Below, one piece after another: positions 29,753 through 39,209 of a stretch of 64,000 bases of DNA. The position numbers and the translations under genes were made by a program. Within the stretch, counting starts at the first letter, position 1. Each line of letters opens with the position of its first letter. The notes under the pieces are model-generated. The model was not told the DNA's origin. It was given only the letters and a program-made list of their open reading frames with translations, and did not search any database. The stretch is from Pasteurellaceae bacterium Orientalotternb1 (GTDB taxonomy: Bacteria > Pseudomonadota > Gammaproteobacteria > Enterobacterales > Pasteurellaceae): assembly GCA_011455275.1 (NCBI GenBank), contig CP015028.1, positions 966,911 to 1,030,910 of the forward strand, read 5' to 3'.

Positions 29753-30793
29753 TTAACCAATTGTAATTAAAGGTTTATCTTGTTCTGCTGCCAGCAATTT
29801 ACCTACAGAAAACAACGTTGTACCTGCAGAATTTGCAATTTTTTGTACGGAGCTGACCGCTTGTGGACGCACGGCGATTAGCAAGCCACCAGAGGTTTGT
29901 GGGTCACATAAAATCGCTTTTTGCTCGTTGGTCATTGGCGAAATCAAATGCCCGTAGCTGTCGAAATTGCGTTGAGTTCCGCCTGGCACAGCCCCTTGGG
30001 CGATATACGCTTTTACGCCGTCTAACGTTTGGATTTGGTCGAAATCCACTTCCGCACGCACATTTGAGCCTTGGCAAAGTTCGGTTAAATGCCCAAGCAA
30101 GCCGAAGCCTGTCACATCAGTCATTGCCGTGACATCAGGCAGTTTGGCAAATTCCGCCCCGATGCTGTTCATTTGGCACATCACATCTCGGGCTAGATTT
30201 TTATGTTCTAGGCGAAGTTTGCCCTGCTTTTCAGCCGTGGTAAGCACGCCAATGCCAAGGGGTTTGGTTAAAAATAGCTCACAACCTGCTTCGGCAGAGG
30301 CATTTTTTTTCACTTTCTCGGTCGAAATCATCCCCGTTACCGCTAGCCCAAAAATCGGCTCTGGCGAATCAATCGAATGCCCGCCTGCCAACGCAATGCC
30401 TGCTTGTTGGCACGCAAAACGCCCGCCTTCGACAATCTGTTGAGCCACTTCAGCAGGTAACTTATTGATTGGAAAGCCTAAAATCGCAATCGCCATAATC
30501 GGCTTACCGCCCATCGCAAAAATATCGCTAATTGCATTGGTTGCCGCAATCCGCCCGAAATCAAACGGATCATCCACAATTGGCATAAAAAAATCGGTGG
30601 TACTGATAATGCCCACCCCGTTGCCGATGTCGTACACCGCCGCATCGTCCGCCTTTTCATTGCCGACCAATAAATTCGGATCCACAAAAGGCTGCAGTTG
30701 TGATTGTAAAATTGTCCCTAACACCTTAGGCGAAATTTTACAGCCTCAACCTGCACCGTGGCTGAATTGGGTTAAACGAATTGGTTCTTCCAT
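29753..30793 (-). CDS. selD: Selenide, water dikinase SelD (selenoprotein, in-frame UGA = Sec)
   Basis: 346 residues if the TGA at 30748-30746 is read as selenocysteine. Start ATG 30793-30791 behind AAGGAA gives [27 protein letters not shown]. influenzae SelD carries Sec at the same place, E. coli has Cys. A standard ORF call begins only at an internal Met in the frame after the stop (30724). Other motifs: [12 protein letters not shown], the ATP-binding [10 protein letters not shown] and [12 protein letters not shown]. Makes selenophosphate for Sec-tRNA and selenouridine. A hairpin fitting a bacterial SECIS follows the UGA. A USS overlaps the C-terminal codons (near 29858). Confidence 0.94.
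30705..30748 (-). promoter_or_regulatory. SECIS element for selD UGA
   Basis: Directly after the UGA (30748-30746): stem TGTAAAATT (30742-30734) pairs with AATTTTACA (30713-30705), and an inner stem CCTAA/TTAGG closes a small GGTG loop. Position and two-part shape fit bacterial SECIS hairpins bound by SelB. Confidence 0.75.
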
Positions 30794-31036
30794 TTCCGTT
30801 CCTTGTGGGGTAAAAAATTAGGGAAATTTTACGCTTATTTGGCAGATTTTGCGAATAGCAAAATATGTTTATTAAGCTGAAAAATAAAGAAAGGTCGCAA
30901 AAACGGATCGGGTTCCCTTCTGAGTGACTTGGGATTTCTAGGAAAATTTGTCGTGTTTGAGCGAGCTTGCGAGCGAGTTTACCAATTTTCCGCCAAGGAA
31001 ATTCCAACCAAGCGAAGCAGGGCTGCCTTTCTTTTG

Positions 31037-31068
31037 CTACTTTTCTTTGGCAAAGCAAAGAAAAGTAG
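31037..31068. repeat. Strong hairpin in the selD-ratA gap
   Basis: CTACTTTTCTTTG (31037-31049) and CAAAGAAAAGTAG (31056-31068), perfect 13-bp stem with loop GCAAAG. The 30794-31116 gap otherwise holds no gene I can support; an inverted GAGCGAGCTTGCGAGCG stretch lies near 30958-30974. The hairpin is about 50 bases before ratA. Confidence 0.6.
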
Positions 31069-31116
31069 AAAGATATGCTACAATCTTGCCCATTTTTCCA
31101 AACCTAAAAAAACACA

Positions 31117-31551
31117 ATGCCCACAATCAATCAATCCGCCCTTGTGCCTTACAGTGCTGAACAGATGTATCGCTTAGTGAATGACTACGAACGCTATCCT
31201 GAATTTTTGTCGGGCTGTGTCGGAGCAAATACGTTAAACCTTGGTGAAAATGAATTAAATGCCGAATTGGTTATTCAGAAATTGGGCATCAGTCAGCGTT
31301 TTAGCACTCATAACACAATGATTCCTAACGAAAAAATCACAATGGAATTGTTGAATGGACCTTTCCGTTATTTGAAAGGAGCGTGGATTTTTCAACCTTT
31401 TGATGAACAGAGCTGTAAAATCGCATTACAACTCGATTTTGAGTTTTCTAACCCAATGATTGCGATGGTTTTTGGTAAAATTTTTAATGAATTAACGCTC
31501 AAAATGGTTAATGCCTTTAAACAACGTGCGAAGGAGATCTACGGTGTCTGA
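31117..31551 (+). CDS. ratA: RatA/Coq10-family START-domain protein
   Basis: 144 residues. [33 protein letters not shown] and [12 protein letters not shown]...LDFEFSN are typical of the YfjG/RatA family (polyketide cyclase/START fold; Coq10 homologues bind ubiquinone). In E. coli it was called a toxin that blocks 70S formation, a claim that has been questioned; a role in respiration is at least as likely. Overlaps rnfH by 8 bases. Confidence 0.88.
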   Translation: MPTINQSALVPYSAEQMYRLVNDYERYPEFLSGCVGANTLNLGENELNAELVIQKLGISQRFSTHNTMIPNEKITMELLNGPFRYLKGAWIFQPFDEQSCKIALQLDFEFSNPMIAMVFGKIFNELTLKMVNAFKQRAKEIYGV

Positions 31552-31837
31552 GCAAAAAATGGTGGTAGACGTGGCTTACGCTTACCCTGATAAAGCCTTT
31601 CTGAAAAAGGTCTATTTGGATTCGCCTGTATCGATTCAAAATGTAATTTTGCAGTCGGGCGTGTTGGAAAAATTCACCGAAATTGATCTGCGTGAGAACA
31701 AAGTTGGCATTTTTAGTCGTCCAGCTAAATTGACCGATTTAGTCGAAGACGGCGATCGCATTGAAATTTACCGCCCGCTGATTGCTGATCCGAAAGAGAT
31801 CAGAAGGCTGCGAGCGGAACAACAGAAGAAGAGCTAA
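31544..31837 (+). CDS. rnfH: RnfH/YfjF-family small protein
   Basis: 97 residues from GTG 31544, chosen because AAGGAG lies 7 bases upstream (31529-31534) within ratA. Ubiquitin-like fold family: [53 protein letters not shown]. Function unknown; always paired with ratA. The stop overlaps the convergent metC stop by 4 bases. Confidence 0.88.
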   Translation: MSEQKMVVDVAYAYPDKAFLKKVYLDSPVSIQNVILQSGVLEKFTEIDLRENKVGIFSRPAKLTDLVEDGDRIEIYRPLIADPKEIRRLRAEQQKKS

Positions 31838-33024
31838 CGGATACGCTCAAATCCTTTCTCAAGATCAGCAATTAAATCGCCTACATCTTCCAAGCCGATA
31901 TGCACTCGAATCAGCGTGCCTGTCAATTTACGTTCAATCGCTGGGCGAATGCGAGCCAGTTCGTGCGGTTGGGTTGGCATAATGAGCGATTCATAACCGC
32001 CCCACGAATATGCCATTGTAAAGAGCTCAAAGTGGTCAAGGAAATTCGCCAACTCGCTATCGGATAGGGTTTTACAAAGTTCAAAGGAAAACAGACCGCT
32101 TGAGCCGCTGAAGTCTCGAACGAAATTTTCGTGACCAAAACAGCTCGGCAGGGCAGGGTGATAAACGGCTTTGACTTCAGGGTGTTGAGCCAGCCATTGT
32201 GCGATTTGAATACTGCTTTCGTGGTGCTGTTTTAAACGAACGCCCAACGTCCTTAAGCCACGGGCGGTGATATAGGCAGAGTCGGCATCGACCATTTGCC
32301 CCATTAAATAGGAATTTTCACGCAACTGATCCCAGCATCGAGCATTCGCCACCGCTGTGCCGATCATTACATCGGAATGTCCAACCAGATATTTTGTACC
32401 CGCTTGAATCGAAATATCAATACCGTGTTGCAATGCAGGGAAGAGCACGCCCGCCGCCCAAGTGTTGTCAATCATAATGATGATTTCAGGGTTGATCGCT
32501 CGTGCTGTTTTCACGATCGTTGGAATATCAGGCACTTCCATCGTGAGCGAGCTAGGCGATTCCAAAAATAGTACTCTGGTGTTCGGCTGGACTAACGCTG
32601 CAATTTTTTCCGCAACCATTGGATCATAATAAGTCGTTGAAACACCCATTTTTTTCAAAATTTGATTACAGAAATCTTGAGTTGGTTCGTAGGCGGCTCC
32701 TGTCATTAAAACGTGATCGCCTTGTGCTACAAAGGCTAAAATCGCATTGCTCACCGCTGCTGCACCACACGGGTAGAGATAACAACCTGTCCCGCCTTCC
32801 AGTTCGCACATCGCCTCTTGCAAGGCAAAATGGGTCAAGGTGCCACGGCGACCATAAAACAACGCACCTTTGTAGCGATTTTGGGTAGCGGTTTTTTTGT
32901 CAGCAATGGAGTCAAAAATCAACGAAGATGCCCGTTGAACCACGGGGTTCACCGAGCCTTGTGTGTAGCGAAAGTGGCGTCCAGCGTTGACGAGTTTGGT
33001 GTCTAAGTTGTTGTGTTTATTCAT
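31834..33024 (-). CDS. metC: Cystathionine beta-lyase
   Basis: 396 residues from ATG 33024 ([16 protein letters not shown]), equal to the E. coli size; the upstream extension to 33075 overlaps ogt and is unlikely. PLP Lys in [34 protein letters not shown] and [12 protein letters not shown] fit MetC rather than MetB. Splits cystathionine to homocysteine, pyruvate and ammonia. Lies 13 bases after ogt in the same direction. Confidence 0.92.
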   Translation of the reverse strand: MNKHNNLDTKLVNAGRHFRYTQGSVNPVVQRASSLIFDSIADKKTATQNRYKGALFYGRRGTLTHFALQEAMCELEGGTGCYLYPCGAAAVSNAILAFVAQGDHVLMTGAAYEPTQDFCNQILKKMGVSTTYYDPMVAEKIAALVQPNTRVLFLESPSSLTMEVPDIPTIVKTARAINPEIIIMIDNTWAAGVLFPALQHGIDISIQAGTKYLVGHSDVMIGTAVANARCWDQLRENSYLMGQMVDADSAYITARGLRTLGVRLKQHHESSIQIAQWLAQHPEVKAVYHPALPSCFGHENFVRDFSGSSGLFSFELCKTLSDSELANFLDHFELFTMAYSWGGYESLIMPTQPHELARIRPAIERKLTGTLIRVHIGLEDVGDLIADLEKGFERIR

Positions 33025-33037
33025 TTTTATTTTCCTT

Positions 33038-33589
33038 TTACCATTTTTTATTTTTCGGATTGACAAATTCCACACCTTGATCTTTATAGCCGATTTTTTC
33101 TAGCTGCAATAGATAACGTTTAGTGGGTAAACCACCGCCGAATCCCGTTAAAGCCCGATTTTTCCCCAGCACCCGATGACAAGGAATGAAAATCGAAATG
33201 GGGTTACGCCCCACCGCATTGCCCACTGCCCGCATCGCATTCGGCTTGCCGAGCTGTTGGGCAATTTCGCCATAGCTGGTAGTTTGTCCGAATGGGATTT
33301 GACGCAGAATTTTCCACACCGATTGCTGAAACGCCGTGCCTTTCGGGGCGAGAAAATCAAGCACAGAGACGTCAAGCGTTTCGCCCGCAAAATAGCGGTC
33401 TAACATTTCATCGGATTTGCAAAAAATTTGCCAGATCTGACCGCTTGTCGCATCGGCTTGTTGCCATTTTTCTGCGGTAGTGGCGAGCTGTTCTTGCTCA
33501 AATTCAATGCCGATCAAACCTGTCTGGTCGGCAATGCAAAGCAGTTTTCCAACGGGTGAAGGGTAAAAATGATAATAAATTTTCGACAT
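33038..33589 (-). CDS. ogt: Methylated-DNA--protein-cysteine methyltransferase
   Basis: 183 residues from the second Met ([17 protein letters not shown]). Active site PCHRV in [23 protein letters not shown] and the helix-turn-helix Arg region (GNAVGRNP). Repairs O6-alkylguanine. Residues about 45-60 ([13 protein letters not shown]) are coded by a full USS (33407-33447). Confidence 0.93.
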   Translation of the reverse strand: MSKIYYHFYPSPVGKLLCIADQTGLIGIEFEQEQLATTAEKWQQADATSGQIWQIFCKSDEMLDRYFAGETLDVSVLDFLAPKGTAFQQSVWKILRQIPFGQTTSYGEIAQQLGKPNAMRAVGNAVGRNPISIFIPCHRVLGKNRALTGFGGGLPTKRYLLQLEKIGYKDQGVEFVNPKNKKW

Positions 33590-33605
33590 ACGAAACTCCA
33601 ATAAA

Positions 33606-33641
33606 AAAGGCGTGTGAACCTGAGTTTACACGCCTTTGGCG
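33606..33641 (-). terminator. Terminator after fadL
   Basis: Minus strand AAGGCGTGTAAAC TCAG GTTCACACGCCTT followed by TTTATT; stem about 12 bp with one mismatch. It lies between fadL and ogt. Confidence 0.75.
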
Positions 33642-33652
33642 AAAAAGAAATC

Positions 33653-35077
33653 CTAGAATTTGTAGTTTACGTTCAAGCCGAACAAGTTTGCTTTCGATTT
33701 CACTTTGAAATCAGCTAGCCCTTCTTCGTTAAATGCATTTTTGCTGCCACGAAGGTGCGAGTAGCCAATATCGGTAGAGAGATTTGGTGTGAACCGGTAA
33801 GTCGCACCCACAGAGTACCAAGTACGGTCAGTATCTGGAATGGAAATTGACGGGTTAGTCACACTCGCACTTTCATCGTAAGCAATACCAGTACGCAATG
33901 TAAGTGCTTCATTCACATCATAAGAGGCACCAAGTGCGATACGTGAAGAATCGTTGAAGTTTTCGGTTTTGTGGAACAGTTTGTTGCCATTTTCCGTATA
34001 AGCATCTAGGCTCTTAAAGGTGCTCCAATCAGTACGTTTGTAGCTATAATTTACAGCGAATTTGTCAGTTAATTTATGATATCCCGAAACTTCCCAGAAG
34101 GCAGGTAATGTGAGACTGAGGCTACCTGCAATTTCGGCTCCCCCAGTCGTGGTGTTCACGACGTTAGGAATAGTCACTGCTACCGTATTTGAATATTTAC
34201 CTTTGAAATTCAGTTTGATTGCAGAGTGGTATGAGAAACCTAAGCGGTTGTTTTCATTGATTTCATAGAGTAAACCCGCGTTCCAACCAAAGCCCCATTT
34301 ATCGCCTTTTAAGCGGTGAATTACATCGCTTTCGTTAGTTAGTGCATTGATTTGTTGCAAACCAGCTGCCTTGGTATTTAATTCTATTTGTTTGGCTTTT
34401 AATGCAGCTAATTGGGCTTGAACTTGTGGAGCTGCTTGGACTTGTGGCGGTAAACTTTGAATTTTGGTAATCCCAGCTTCAACTTGTTGTAAACCTGCTT
34501 TAACTTGTGCTTGAGCAAGCTCAACTAAGTTTCCTAAATAACGCTCTAAAGTCGCTTTTGCGTGTACCGCATTGACACCTAAGCCGACGCTAAACCCATA
34601 ACCTAATTTATAGGCACCACTTAAATTTAAGTTTACGGCGGTTAAATCGGTGCGACCGCCGAAGAAACCTGCACTGTAATCAGGACGGAATTCTGATTTC
34701 AAACCGTAGTTTACGTTTACGCCGCCACCAAGTGAAAAGCGATCATTGACTGGTGCGACAATGTAAGCATTTGGTACAACTGCTTTTGGAATGATATCGT
34801 TGTGTGAGGCATCTTTTCCAGTTGGGAATTTGCCCTGCACATCAATTTTGGCATTGACTAAAATACCACCCGCAGAAATTTCAACTTGTTTGAACTTAGT
34901 CATCAACGCAGGGTTGGTGGAAACAACTGTCGCATCATCGGCAACTGCAGCGTTACCAGAGAACGCCATACCTAAACCTGAAGTCGAGCCTTCAGCCAGT
35001 TGGAATGCCGCTGCAGAAGCACCTGCCGCAGAAAAAGTGAAAAGTGAAGCAATTACTGTTTTAGTAAATTTAGTCAT
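33653..35077 (-). CDS. fadL: FadL/OmpP1-family outer membrane transporter
   Basis: 474 residues with signal peptide ending ASA (residue 22). The mature N terminus AAFQLAEGSTSGLGMAFSGNAA and NPALM (NPA motif of the hatch) are FadL hallmarks; the protein ends in Phe (NYKF) as outer-membrane barrels do. Takes up long-chain fatty acids or other hydrophobic compounds. One loop (about residues 185-255) is long and Gln/Ala-rich (QAQVKAGLQQVEAGITK), longer than in E. coli. Divergent from yfcZ, as in E. coli. Confidence 0.9.
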   Translation of the reverse strand: MTKFTKTVIASLFTFSAAGASAAAFQLAEGSTSGLGMAFSGNAAVADDATVVSTNPALMTKFKQVEISAGGILVNAKIDVQGKFPTGKDASHNDIIPKAVVPNAYIVAPVNDRFSLGGGVNVNYGLKSEFRPDYSAGFFGGRTDLTAVNLNLSGAYKLGYGFSVGLGVNAVHAKATLERYLGNLVELAQAQVKAGLQQVEAGITKIQSLPPQVQAAPQVQAQLAALKAKQIELNTKAAGLQQINALTNESDVIHRLKGDKWGFGWNAGLLYEINENNRLGFSYHSAIKLNFKGKYSNTVAVTIPNVVNTTTGGAEIAGSLSLTLPAFWEVSGYHKLTDKFAVNYSYKRTDWSTFKSLDAYTENGNKLFHKTENFNDSSRIALGASYDVNEALTLRTGIAYDESASVTNPSISIPDTDRTWYSVGATYRFTPNLSTDIGYSHLRGSKNAFNEEGLADFKVKSKANLFGLNVNYKF

Positions 35078-35337
35078 AAGGTAATCCTTTTGGTTGAAAA
35101 CAAGCGGTCAGATCCAACAAATTTTTTGCAAATTGCCGCTAAACATCAGTAAACATTGACAAAACGGGCGGATTTTACGGAGCGATAATCAGTGAAGCAA
35201 TGAAATTTTTATGATTCAGCAAGGTGTTCCGACCAGTTGATTGAAACTTTTTGCCAAAAGTCTGGATTGATTTGCCCTGAATGGCTAAGGGGAGTAAAAT
35301 ATCGCCCAGTTTATTTTTAAAATTAAGTGAGGCAAAA

Positions 35338-35622
35338 ATGTCTGAATGTAAAGCAAATGAAAGCCCAATGTGCTGTTGTGTGGATGTTGGTACCATCATT
35401 GATAACAGTGAGTGTGCAGTCGATTTTTCACAGGTGTATGCAACGGAAGCCGAAGCCAAAGATGCATTAGCCTATCTCACCAGCAAAGCCCGTGCTGCCG
35501 AAAGCGAACCGTGCAACATCACTAGCGAAATCAAAGCCGTCGAAAATGGCTACGAATTGAACGCTTGTTTTGATTTCAGCTGCCAAGCAGAAACGATGAT
35601 TTTTCAATTATCCACAAGATAA
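35338..35622 (+). CDS. yfcZ: DUF406 protein (YfcZ/YiiS-like)
   Basis: 94 residues from ATG 35338 (MSECKANESPMCCCVDVGTI). The Cys-rich start, DFSQVYATEAEAKDALAYL and the C-terminal CFDFSCQAETMIFQL identify DUF406. Function unknown; YfcZ has been linked to Fe-S or fumarate metabolism only by context. The longer frame from 35281 has no support. Neighbour of fadL in enterics too. Confidence 0.88.
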   Translation: MSECKANESPMCCCVDVGTIIDNSECAVDFSQVYATEAEAKDALAYLTSKARAAESEPCNITSEIKAVENGYELNACFDFSCQAETMIFQLSTR

Positions 35623-35625
35623 GGC

Positions 35626-35651
35626 GTAGGGTGGGTCAAGACCCACCCTAC
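35626..35651. repeat. Dispersed palindrome B, copy 1
   Basis: GTAGGGTGGGTC AA GACCCACCCTAC, perfect 12-bp dyad directly after yfcZ. Minimal form of the family also seen at 38203, 39850 and 53573. Confidence 0.85.
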
Positions 35652-35653
35652 AA

Positions 35654-35685
35654 TTAAATAGCTTTAAACAATTAAAGCTATTTAA
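35654..35685. terminator. AT-rich hairpin after yfcZ
   Basis: TTAAATAGCTTTAA and TTAAAGCTATTTAA, perfect 14-bp stem with loop ACAA, followed by TTTAT. Stacked on the palindrome before it; likely ends yfcZ transcription before the iscR promoter. Confidence 0.6.
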
Positions 35686-35719
35686 TTTATCGGTGCAATC
35701 TATCGTAATAAAGCGTAAA

Positions 35720-35744
35720 ATACTTGACTGAATTAGTCGGGTAT
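35720..35744 (+). promoter_or_regulatory. IscR type-1 operator overlapping iscR promoter
   Basis: The 25 bases match the type-1 IscR consensus ATASYYGACTRWWWYAGTCRRSTAT at every position (half-sites TTGACT and AGTCGGGTAT). TTGACT doubles as the -35 box. Supports autorepression of the isc operon by [2Fe-2S]-IscR. Confidence 0.88.
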
Positions 35745-35793
35745 ATCAAAATTTAACCTATTTATAACATTCTTTCTTATATAAGGTTGGAGT

Positions 35794-36240
35794 ATGAAAC
35801 TCACTTCAAGAGGTCGCTATGCGGTAACGGCGATTTTAGATATTGCTCTACACGGTAAATCAATGCCCGTGAGCTTAATCGACATTTCTGAACGTCAAGC
35901 GATTTCGCTCTCTTATTTAGAACAGCTGTTTGCTCAACTTCGCCGTGAAGGCATCGTACAAAGTGTGCGTGGGCCAGGCGGTGGTTATCAGTTAGGGAAA
36001 ACCCTTGATGAAATCAATGTGGGAATGATTATTTCCGCTGTGAATGAAGGCGTGGACGTTTCCAAATGCAAAGGCAGTGGGAATTGTAGCAACAATCACC
36101 AATGCTTAACCCATACATTGTGGGAGCGTTTAGAAGTTCAAATTGAGCAATTTTTACACCAAATCACCTTGGCGGAGTTAGTCGAGGAGCATCGTGATCA
36201 CAACTGTGAAAATGAACATTGCCACGACCATCGTCATTAA
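35794..36240 (+). CDS. iscR: Fe-S cluster regulator IscR
   Basis: 148 residues, Rrf2 family. [21 protein letters not shown] is the winged helix; cluster ligands are the three Cys in [14 protein letters not shown] (near 92-104) with the usual His after them. Ends in a His/Cys-rich tail ([12 protein letters not shown]). Senses Fe-S status and represses isc. Its operator lies 50 bases upstream. iscS follows after 55 bases. Confidence 0.96.
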   Translation: MKLTSRGRYAVTAILDIALHGKSMPVSLIDISERQAISLSYLEQLFAQLRREGIVQSVRGPGGGYQLGKTLDEINVGMIISAVNEGVDVSKCKGSGNCSNNHQCLTHTLWERLEVQIEQFLHQITLAELVEEHRDHNCENEHCHDHRH

Positions 36241-36295
36241 CCTATTCAAAATAAAACCCTAGGCTTTCACATTTGCCTTAATTTTAGGAGTAACA

Positions 36296-37516
36296 ATGAA
36301 ATTACCAATTTATTTGGATTATGCAGCAACTTGTCCTGTGGACGAGCGTGTTGCGAAAAAAATGATGGACTATATGACCAAAGAAGGCGTCTTTGGTAAC
36401 CCTGCATCTCGTTCACACAAATTCGGTTGGGAAGCGGAAGAAGCCGTTGATGTCGCTCGTAACCAAATCGCTGAATTGATTGGTGCCGATGCACGTGAGA
36501 TCGTCTTCACTTCAGGGGCAACCGAGTCTGACAACCTTGCAATTAAAGGTGCAGCTCACTTCTACCAAACCAAAGGTAAACACATCATCACCGTGAAAAC
36601 TGAACATAAAGCCGTATTAGATACTTGTCGCCAGTTAGAGCGTGAAGGTTTTGAAGTGACTTATTTAGACCCAGAAGAAAACGGTTTAATTGATTTAGCA
36701 AAATTAGAATCAGCGATTCGTTCAGATACGATTTTAATTTCAGTGATGCATGTCAATAACGAAATCGGTGTGATCCAGCCGATCGCAGAAATCGGCAAAA
36801 TCTGCCGTACGAAGAAAATTATTTTCCACGTGGATGCAACCCAATCAGTGGGTAAAATTCCAGTAAACGTCCAAGAATTAAACGTCGATTTAATGTCGTT
36901 TTCGAGCCACAAACTTTACGGGCCAAAAGGTATTGGCGGTTTATACGTTTGCCGTAAACCTCGTGTACGTTTAGAAGCGATTATTCACGGTGGCGGCCAC
37001 GAGCGTGGAATGCGTTCAGGGACATTGCCTGTTCACCAAATCGTGGGTATGGGCGAAGCGTACCGTATCGCAAAAGAAGAAATGGCAACCGAAATGCCAC
37101 GCATCAAAGCCTTACGTGATCGCTTATACAACGGCTTCAAAGATATGGAAGAAGTGTACGTCAACGGCACAATGGAAGCTGGCAAACGTGTGGACAGCAA
37201 CCTAAACATCAGCTTCAACTTCGTAGAAGGCGAATCAATGATGATGTCATTGCGTGATATTGCGGTTTCTTCAGGTTCAGCCTGTACATCAGCCAGTTTA
37301 GAGCCGTCTTACGTGCTGCGTGCAATCGGTCGTGATGATGAATTAGCTCACAGCTCAATTCGTTTCTCAATCGGTCGTTGGACAACGGAAGAAGAGATCG
37401 ACCACACCATCGAAATCGTGAAAAAAGCAGTCATCAAATTGCGTGAACTTTCACCACTTTGGGAAATGTTCAAAGAAGGGATTGATTTGAATTCAATCGA
37501 GTGGGCTCACCATTAA
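36296..37516 (+). CDS. iscS: Cysteine desulfurase IscS
   Basis: 406 residues (E. coli 404). PLP Lys in [17 protein letters not shown], active-site Cys in [21 protein letters not shown] (near 330), C terminus [12 protein letters not shown] as in E. coli. Supplies sulfur for Fe-S clusters, thiamine and tRNA thiolation. Separated from iscU by palindromic element A copy 3. Confidence 0.97.
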   Translation: MKLPIYLDYAATCPVDERVAKKMMDYMTKEGVFGNPASRSHKFGWEAEEAVDVARNQIAELIGADAREIVFTSGATESDNLAIKGAAHFYQTKGKHIITVKTEHKAVLDTCRQLEREGFEVTYLDPEENGLIDLAKLESAIRSDTILISVMHVNNEIGVIQPIAEIGKICRTKKIIFHVDATQSVGKIPVNVQELNVDLMSFSSHKLYGPKGIGGLYVCRKPRVRLEAIIHGGGHERGMRSGTLPVHQIVGMGEAYRIAKEEMATEMPRIKALRDRLYNGFKDMEEVYVNGTMEAGKRVDSNLNISFNFVEGESMMMSLRDIAVSSGSACTSASLEPSYVLRAIGRDDELAHSSIRFSIGRWTTEEEIDHTIEIVKKAVIKLRELSPLWEMFKEGIDLNSIEWAHH

Positions 37517-37551
37517 TCAGTAAAAATATCCCCTTTGATAACGCTCGTGAA

Positions 37552-37696
37552 ATTCTGCCCCCGCTTGCGGGGGAAGTGGTTGAGCGAAGCGAAACCGAAG
37601 GGGGCAAATTTGCAAACTTTCGGTCAAATCTGACCGCTTGTTTACCCCCTACTCCCTTGCTACGCAAGGGTACTTCCCCGCAAGCGGGGGCAGAAT
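37552..37696. repeat. Dispersed palindromic element A, copy 3 (USS core)
   Basis: 145 bp; ends ATTCTGC/GCAGAAT, strong arms CCCCCGCTTGCGGGGGAAGT and ACTTCCCCGCAAGCGGGGG, inner GAGCGAAGCGAAACCGAAGG, and a full USS (TTTGCAAA plus ACCGCTTGT at 37633-37641). It fills the iscS-iscU gap and should form a very stable hairpin in the isc mRNA. Confidence 0.88.
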
Positions 37697-37717
37697 GTAA
37701 TTAAGAGGAATTTAAAA

Positions 37718-38101
37718 ATGGCATATAGCGATAAAGTGTTAGATCACTATGAAAATCCACGCAACGTGGGTTCATTCGACAAAAAAGCAGCAGATGTTGG
37801 TACGGGTTTAGTGGGTGCACCTGCTTGTGGCGACGTATTACAACTTCAAATCAAAGTAAACGACAGTGGTATCATCGAAGATGCGTGCTTCAAAACTTAC
37901 GGTTGTGGCTCTGCCATTGCATCAAGCTCACTCATCAGCGAATGGGTAAAAGGCAAATCCTTAGATGAAGCGGCAGCAATCAAAAACAGCGAAATCGCCG
38001 AAGAGCTTGAACTTCCACCGGTAAAAGTTCACTGCTCAATCTTAGCGGAAGATGCTATCAAAGCCGCTATTGCGGATTACAAAGAGAAAAACGGTAAGTA
38101 A
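37718..38101 (+). CDS. iscU: Fe-S scaffold protein IscU
   Basis: 127 residues (E. coli 128). Three cluster Cys: GAPACGDVL, TYGCGSAIASSS and KVHCSILAEDAI; the chaperone-binding LPPVK motif is present as ELPPVKVHCS. RBS AAGAGGAATTT. Assembles clusters from IscS sulfur and passes them on with HscA/HscB. Confidence 0.97.
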   Translation: MAYSDKVLDHYENPRNVGSFDKKAADVGTGLVGAPACGDVLQLQIKVNDSGIIEDACFKTYGCGSAIASSSLISEWVKGKSLDEAAAIKNSEIAEELELPPVKVHCSILAEDAIKAAIADYKEKNGK

Positions 38102-38108
38102 TCACATC

Positions 38109-38155
38109 ACAAGCGGTCACTTTTCGCAAAACTTTTGCAAAATCTGACCGCTTGT
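38109..38155. repeat. Inverted USS pair after iscU
   Basis: ACAAGCGGTCA (38109-38119) and TGACCGCTTGT (38145-38155), 11-bp stem with CAAAA/TTTTGCAA loop. It may attenuate transcription between iscU and iscA. Confidence 0.7.
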
Positions 38156-38202
38156 AATTTATAGTTATTTTTAAAGTTATTGAGATTGGAAAAAAGCTTG
38201 AA

Positions 38203-38298
38203 TGGGTAGGGGGGCTTGACCCACCAATTCATTATTCCACTCATTCTTATGTTTTTATAAGGTATATATCGTAATGGTGGGTCAAGACCCACCCTACC
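38203..38298. repeat. Dispersed palindrome B, copy 2
   Basis: GGGTAGGGGGGCTTGACCCACC at the left and GGTGGGTCAAGACCCACCCTACC at the right, about 45 AT-rich bases between. Lies between iscU and iscA, ending about 45 bases before the iscA start. Confidence 0.8.
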
Positions 38299-38341
38299 AT
38301 CGATAACTTCAAAAGTGATTATATTCAAGTAAGGAGAAAAA

Positions 38342-38665
38342 ATGAGTGTAACCCTCACAGAAGCGGCCGCAAATCGAGTCAGAACCTTTTTAGAAAACCG
38401 TGGTAAAGGCATCGGTTTAAGGCTAGGGGTTAAAACATCGGGCTGTTCGGGGTTGGCTTATGTGCTTGAATTTGTGGACGTGTTAAACGAAGACGACAAA
38501 GTGTTTGAACAGCACGGGGTGAATATCATTGTAGATGAAAAAAGTTTGGTTTATCTCGCAGGCACTGAACTAGATTACGTCAAAGAAGGCTTAAACGAAG
38601 GCTTTAAATATAACAACCCAAACGTGAAAAACGAATGCGGTTGCGGCGAAAGTTTCAACGTCTAA
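38342..38665 (+). CDS. iscA: A-type Fe-S carrier IscA
   Basis: 107 residues. Three conserved Cys in [10 protein letters not shown] and ECGCGESF near the C terminus; [20 protein letters not shown] is the usual start. Delivers clusters, mainly [4Fe-4S], to apoproteins. RBS AAGGAG 7 bases before ATG; hscB follows after 10 bases. Confidence 0.96.
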   Translation: MSVTLTEAAANRVRTFLENRGKGIGLRLGVKTSGCSGLAYVLEFVDVLNEDDKVFEQHGVNIIVDEKSLVYLAGTELDYVKEGLNEGFKYNNPNVKNECGCGESFNV

Positions 38666-38675
38666 GGAGCGAGTG

Positions 38676-39197
38676 ATGACGAACCCTTTTGCGTTATTTG
38701 AATTACCCGTGCAGTTTCAGGTGAATTTTGATGAAGTTTCCACACGTTATTTAGCCTTGCAGAAATCCCTGCATCCTGACAATTTTTCTGCCAGCTCCGC
38801 TCAAGAACAGCGGCTTGCGGTGCAAAAGTCAGCAGAAATTAACGATGCGTTGCATATTCTAAAAGATCCTATTTTAAGAGCTGAAGCGATCATTTATTTT
38901 CACTTGGGTGAACAACAAGACATCGAGCAAAAAAGCACCCATGATATGGCTTTCTTAATGCAACAAATGGAATGGCGTGAAACCCTTGAAAGTATTGAAT
39001 CTGCAAAAAACGATGCCGATTTAACCGTTTTCACCAAGGATATTACCACGGAAGAAAAAGCGATTTTAGTTCAACTTGAATCCGCTCTAAACGCTCAACA
39101 ATGGGCAGAAGCCTTAGCGATTAACGATAAACTGCGTTTTATCAAAAAATTGCAAGTCGAAATTGAGCGTGTGGAAGAGAAACTGTTTGATTTCTAA
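38676..39197 (+). CDS. hscB: Co-chaperone HscB (J-protein)
   Basis: 173 residues from ATG 38676, behind AAGGAGCGA (an in-frame GTG at 38673 is less likely). NPFALFELPVQFQVNFDEVSTRYLALQKSLHPDNF holds the HPD motif (LHPDNF) of the J domain; the C-terminal helical bundle binds IscU. Stimulates HscA ATPase. Confidence 0.95.
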   Translation: MTNPFALFELPVQFQVNFDEVSTRYLALQKSLHPDNFSASSAQEQRLAVQKSAEINDALHILKDPILRAEAIIYFHLGEQQDIEQKSTHDMAFLMQQMEWRETLESIESAKNDADLTVFTKDITTEEKAILVQLESALNAQQWAEALAINDKLRFIKKLQVEIERVEEKLFDF

Positions 39198-39209
39198 GGA
39201 GAATAGATA

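Noticed and set aside
30724-30793. Frameshift or premature stop at the selD 5' end
   Set aside because: The UGA lies at the known Sec/Cys position of SelD, flanked by HGAG and GCK, with a SECIS-like hairpin.
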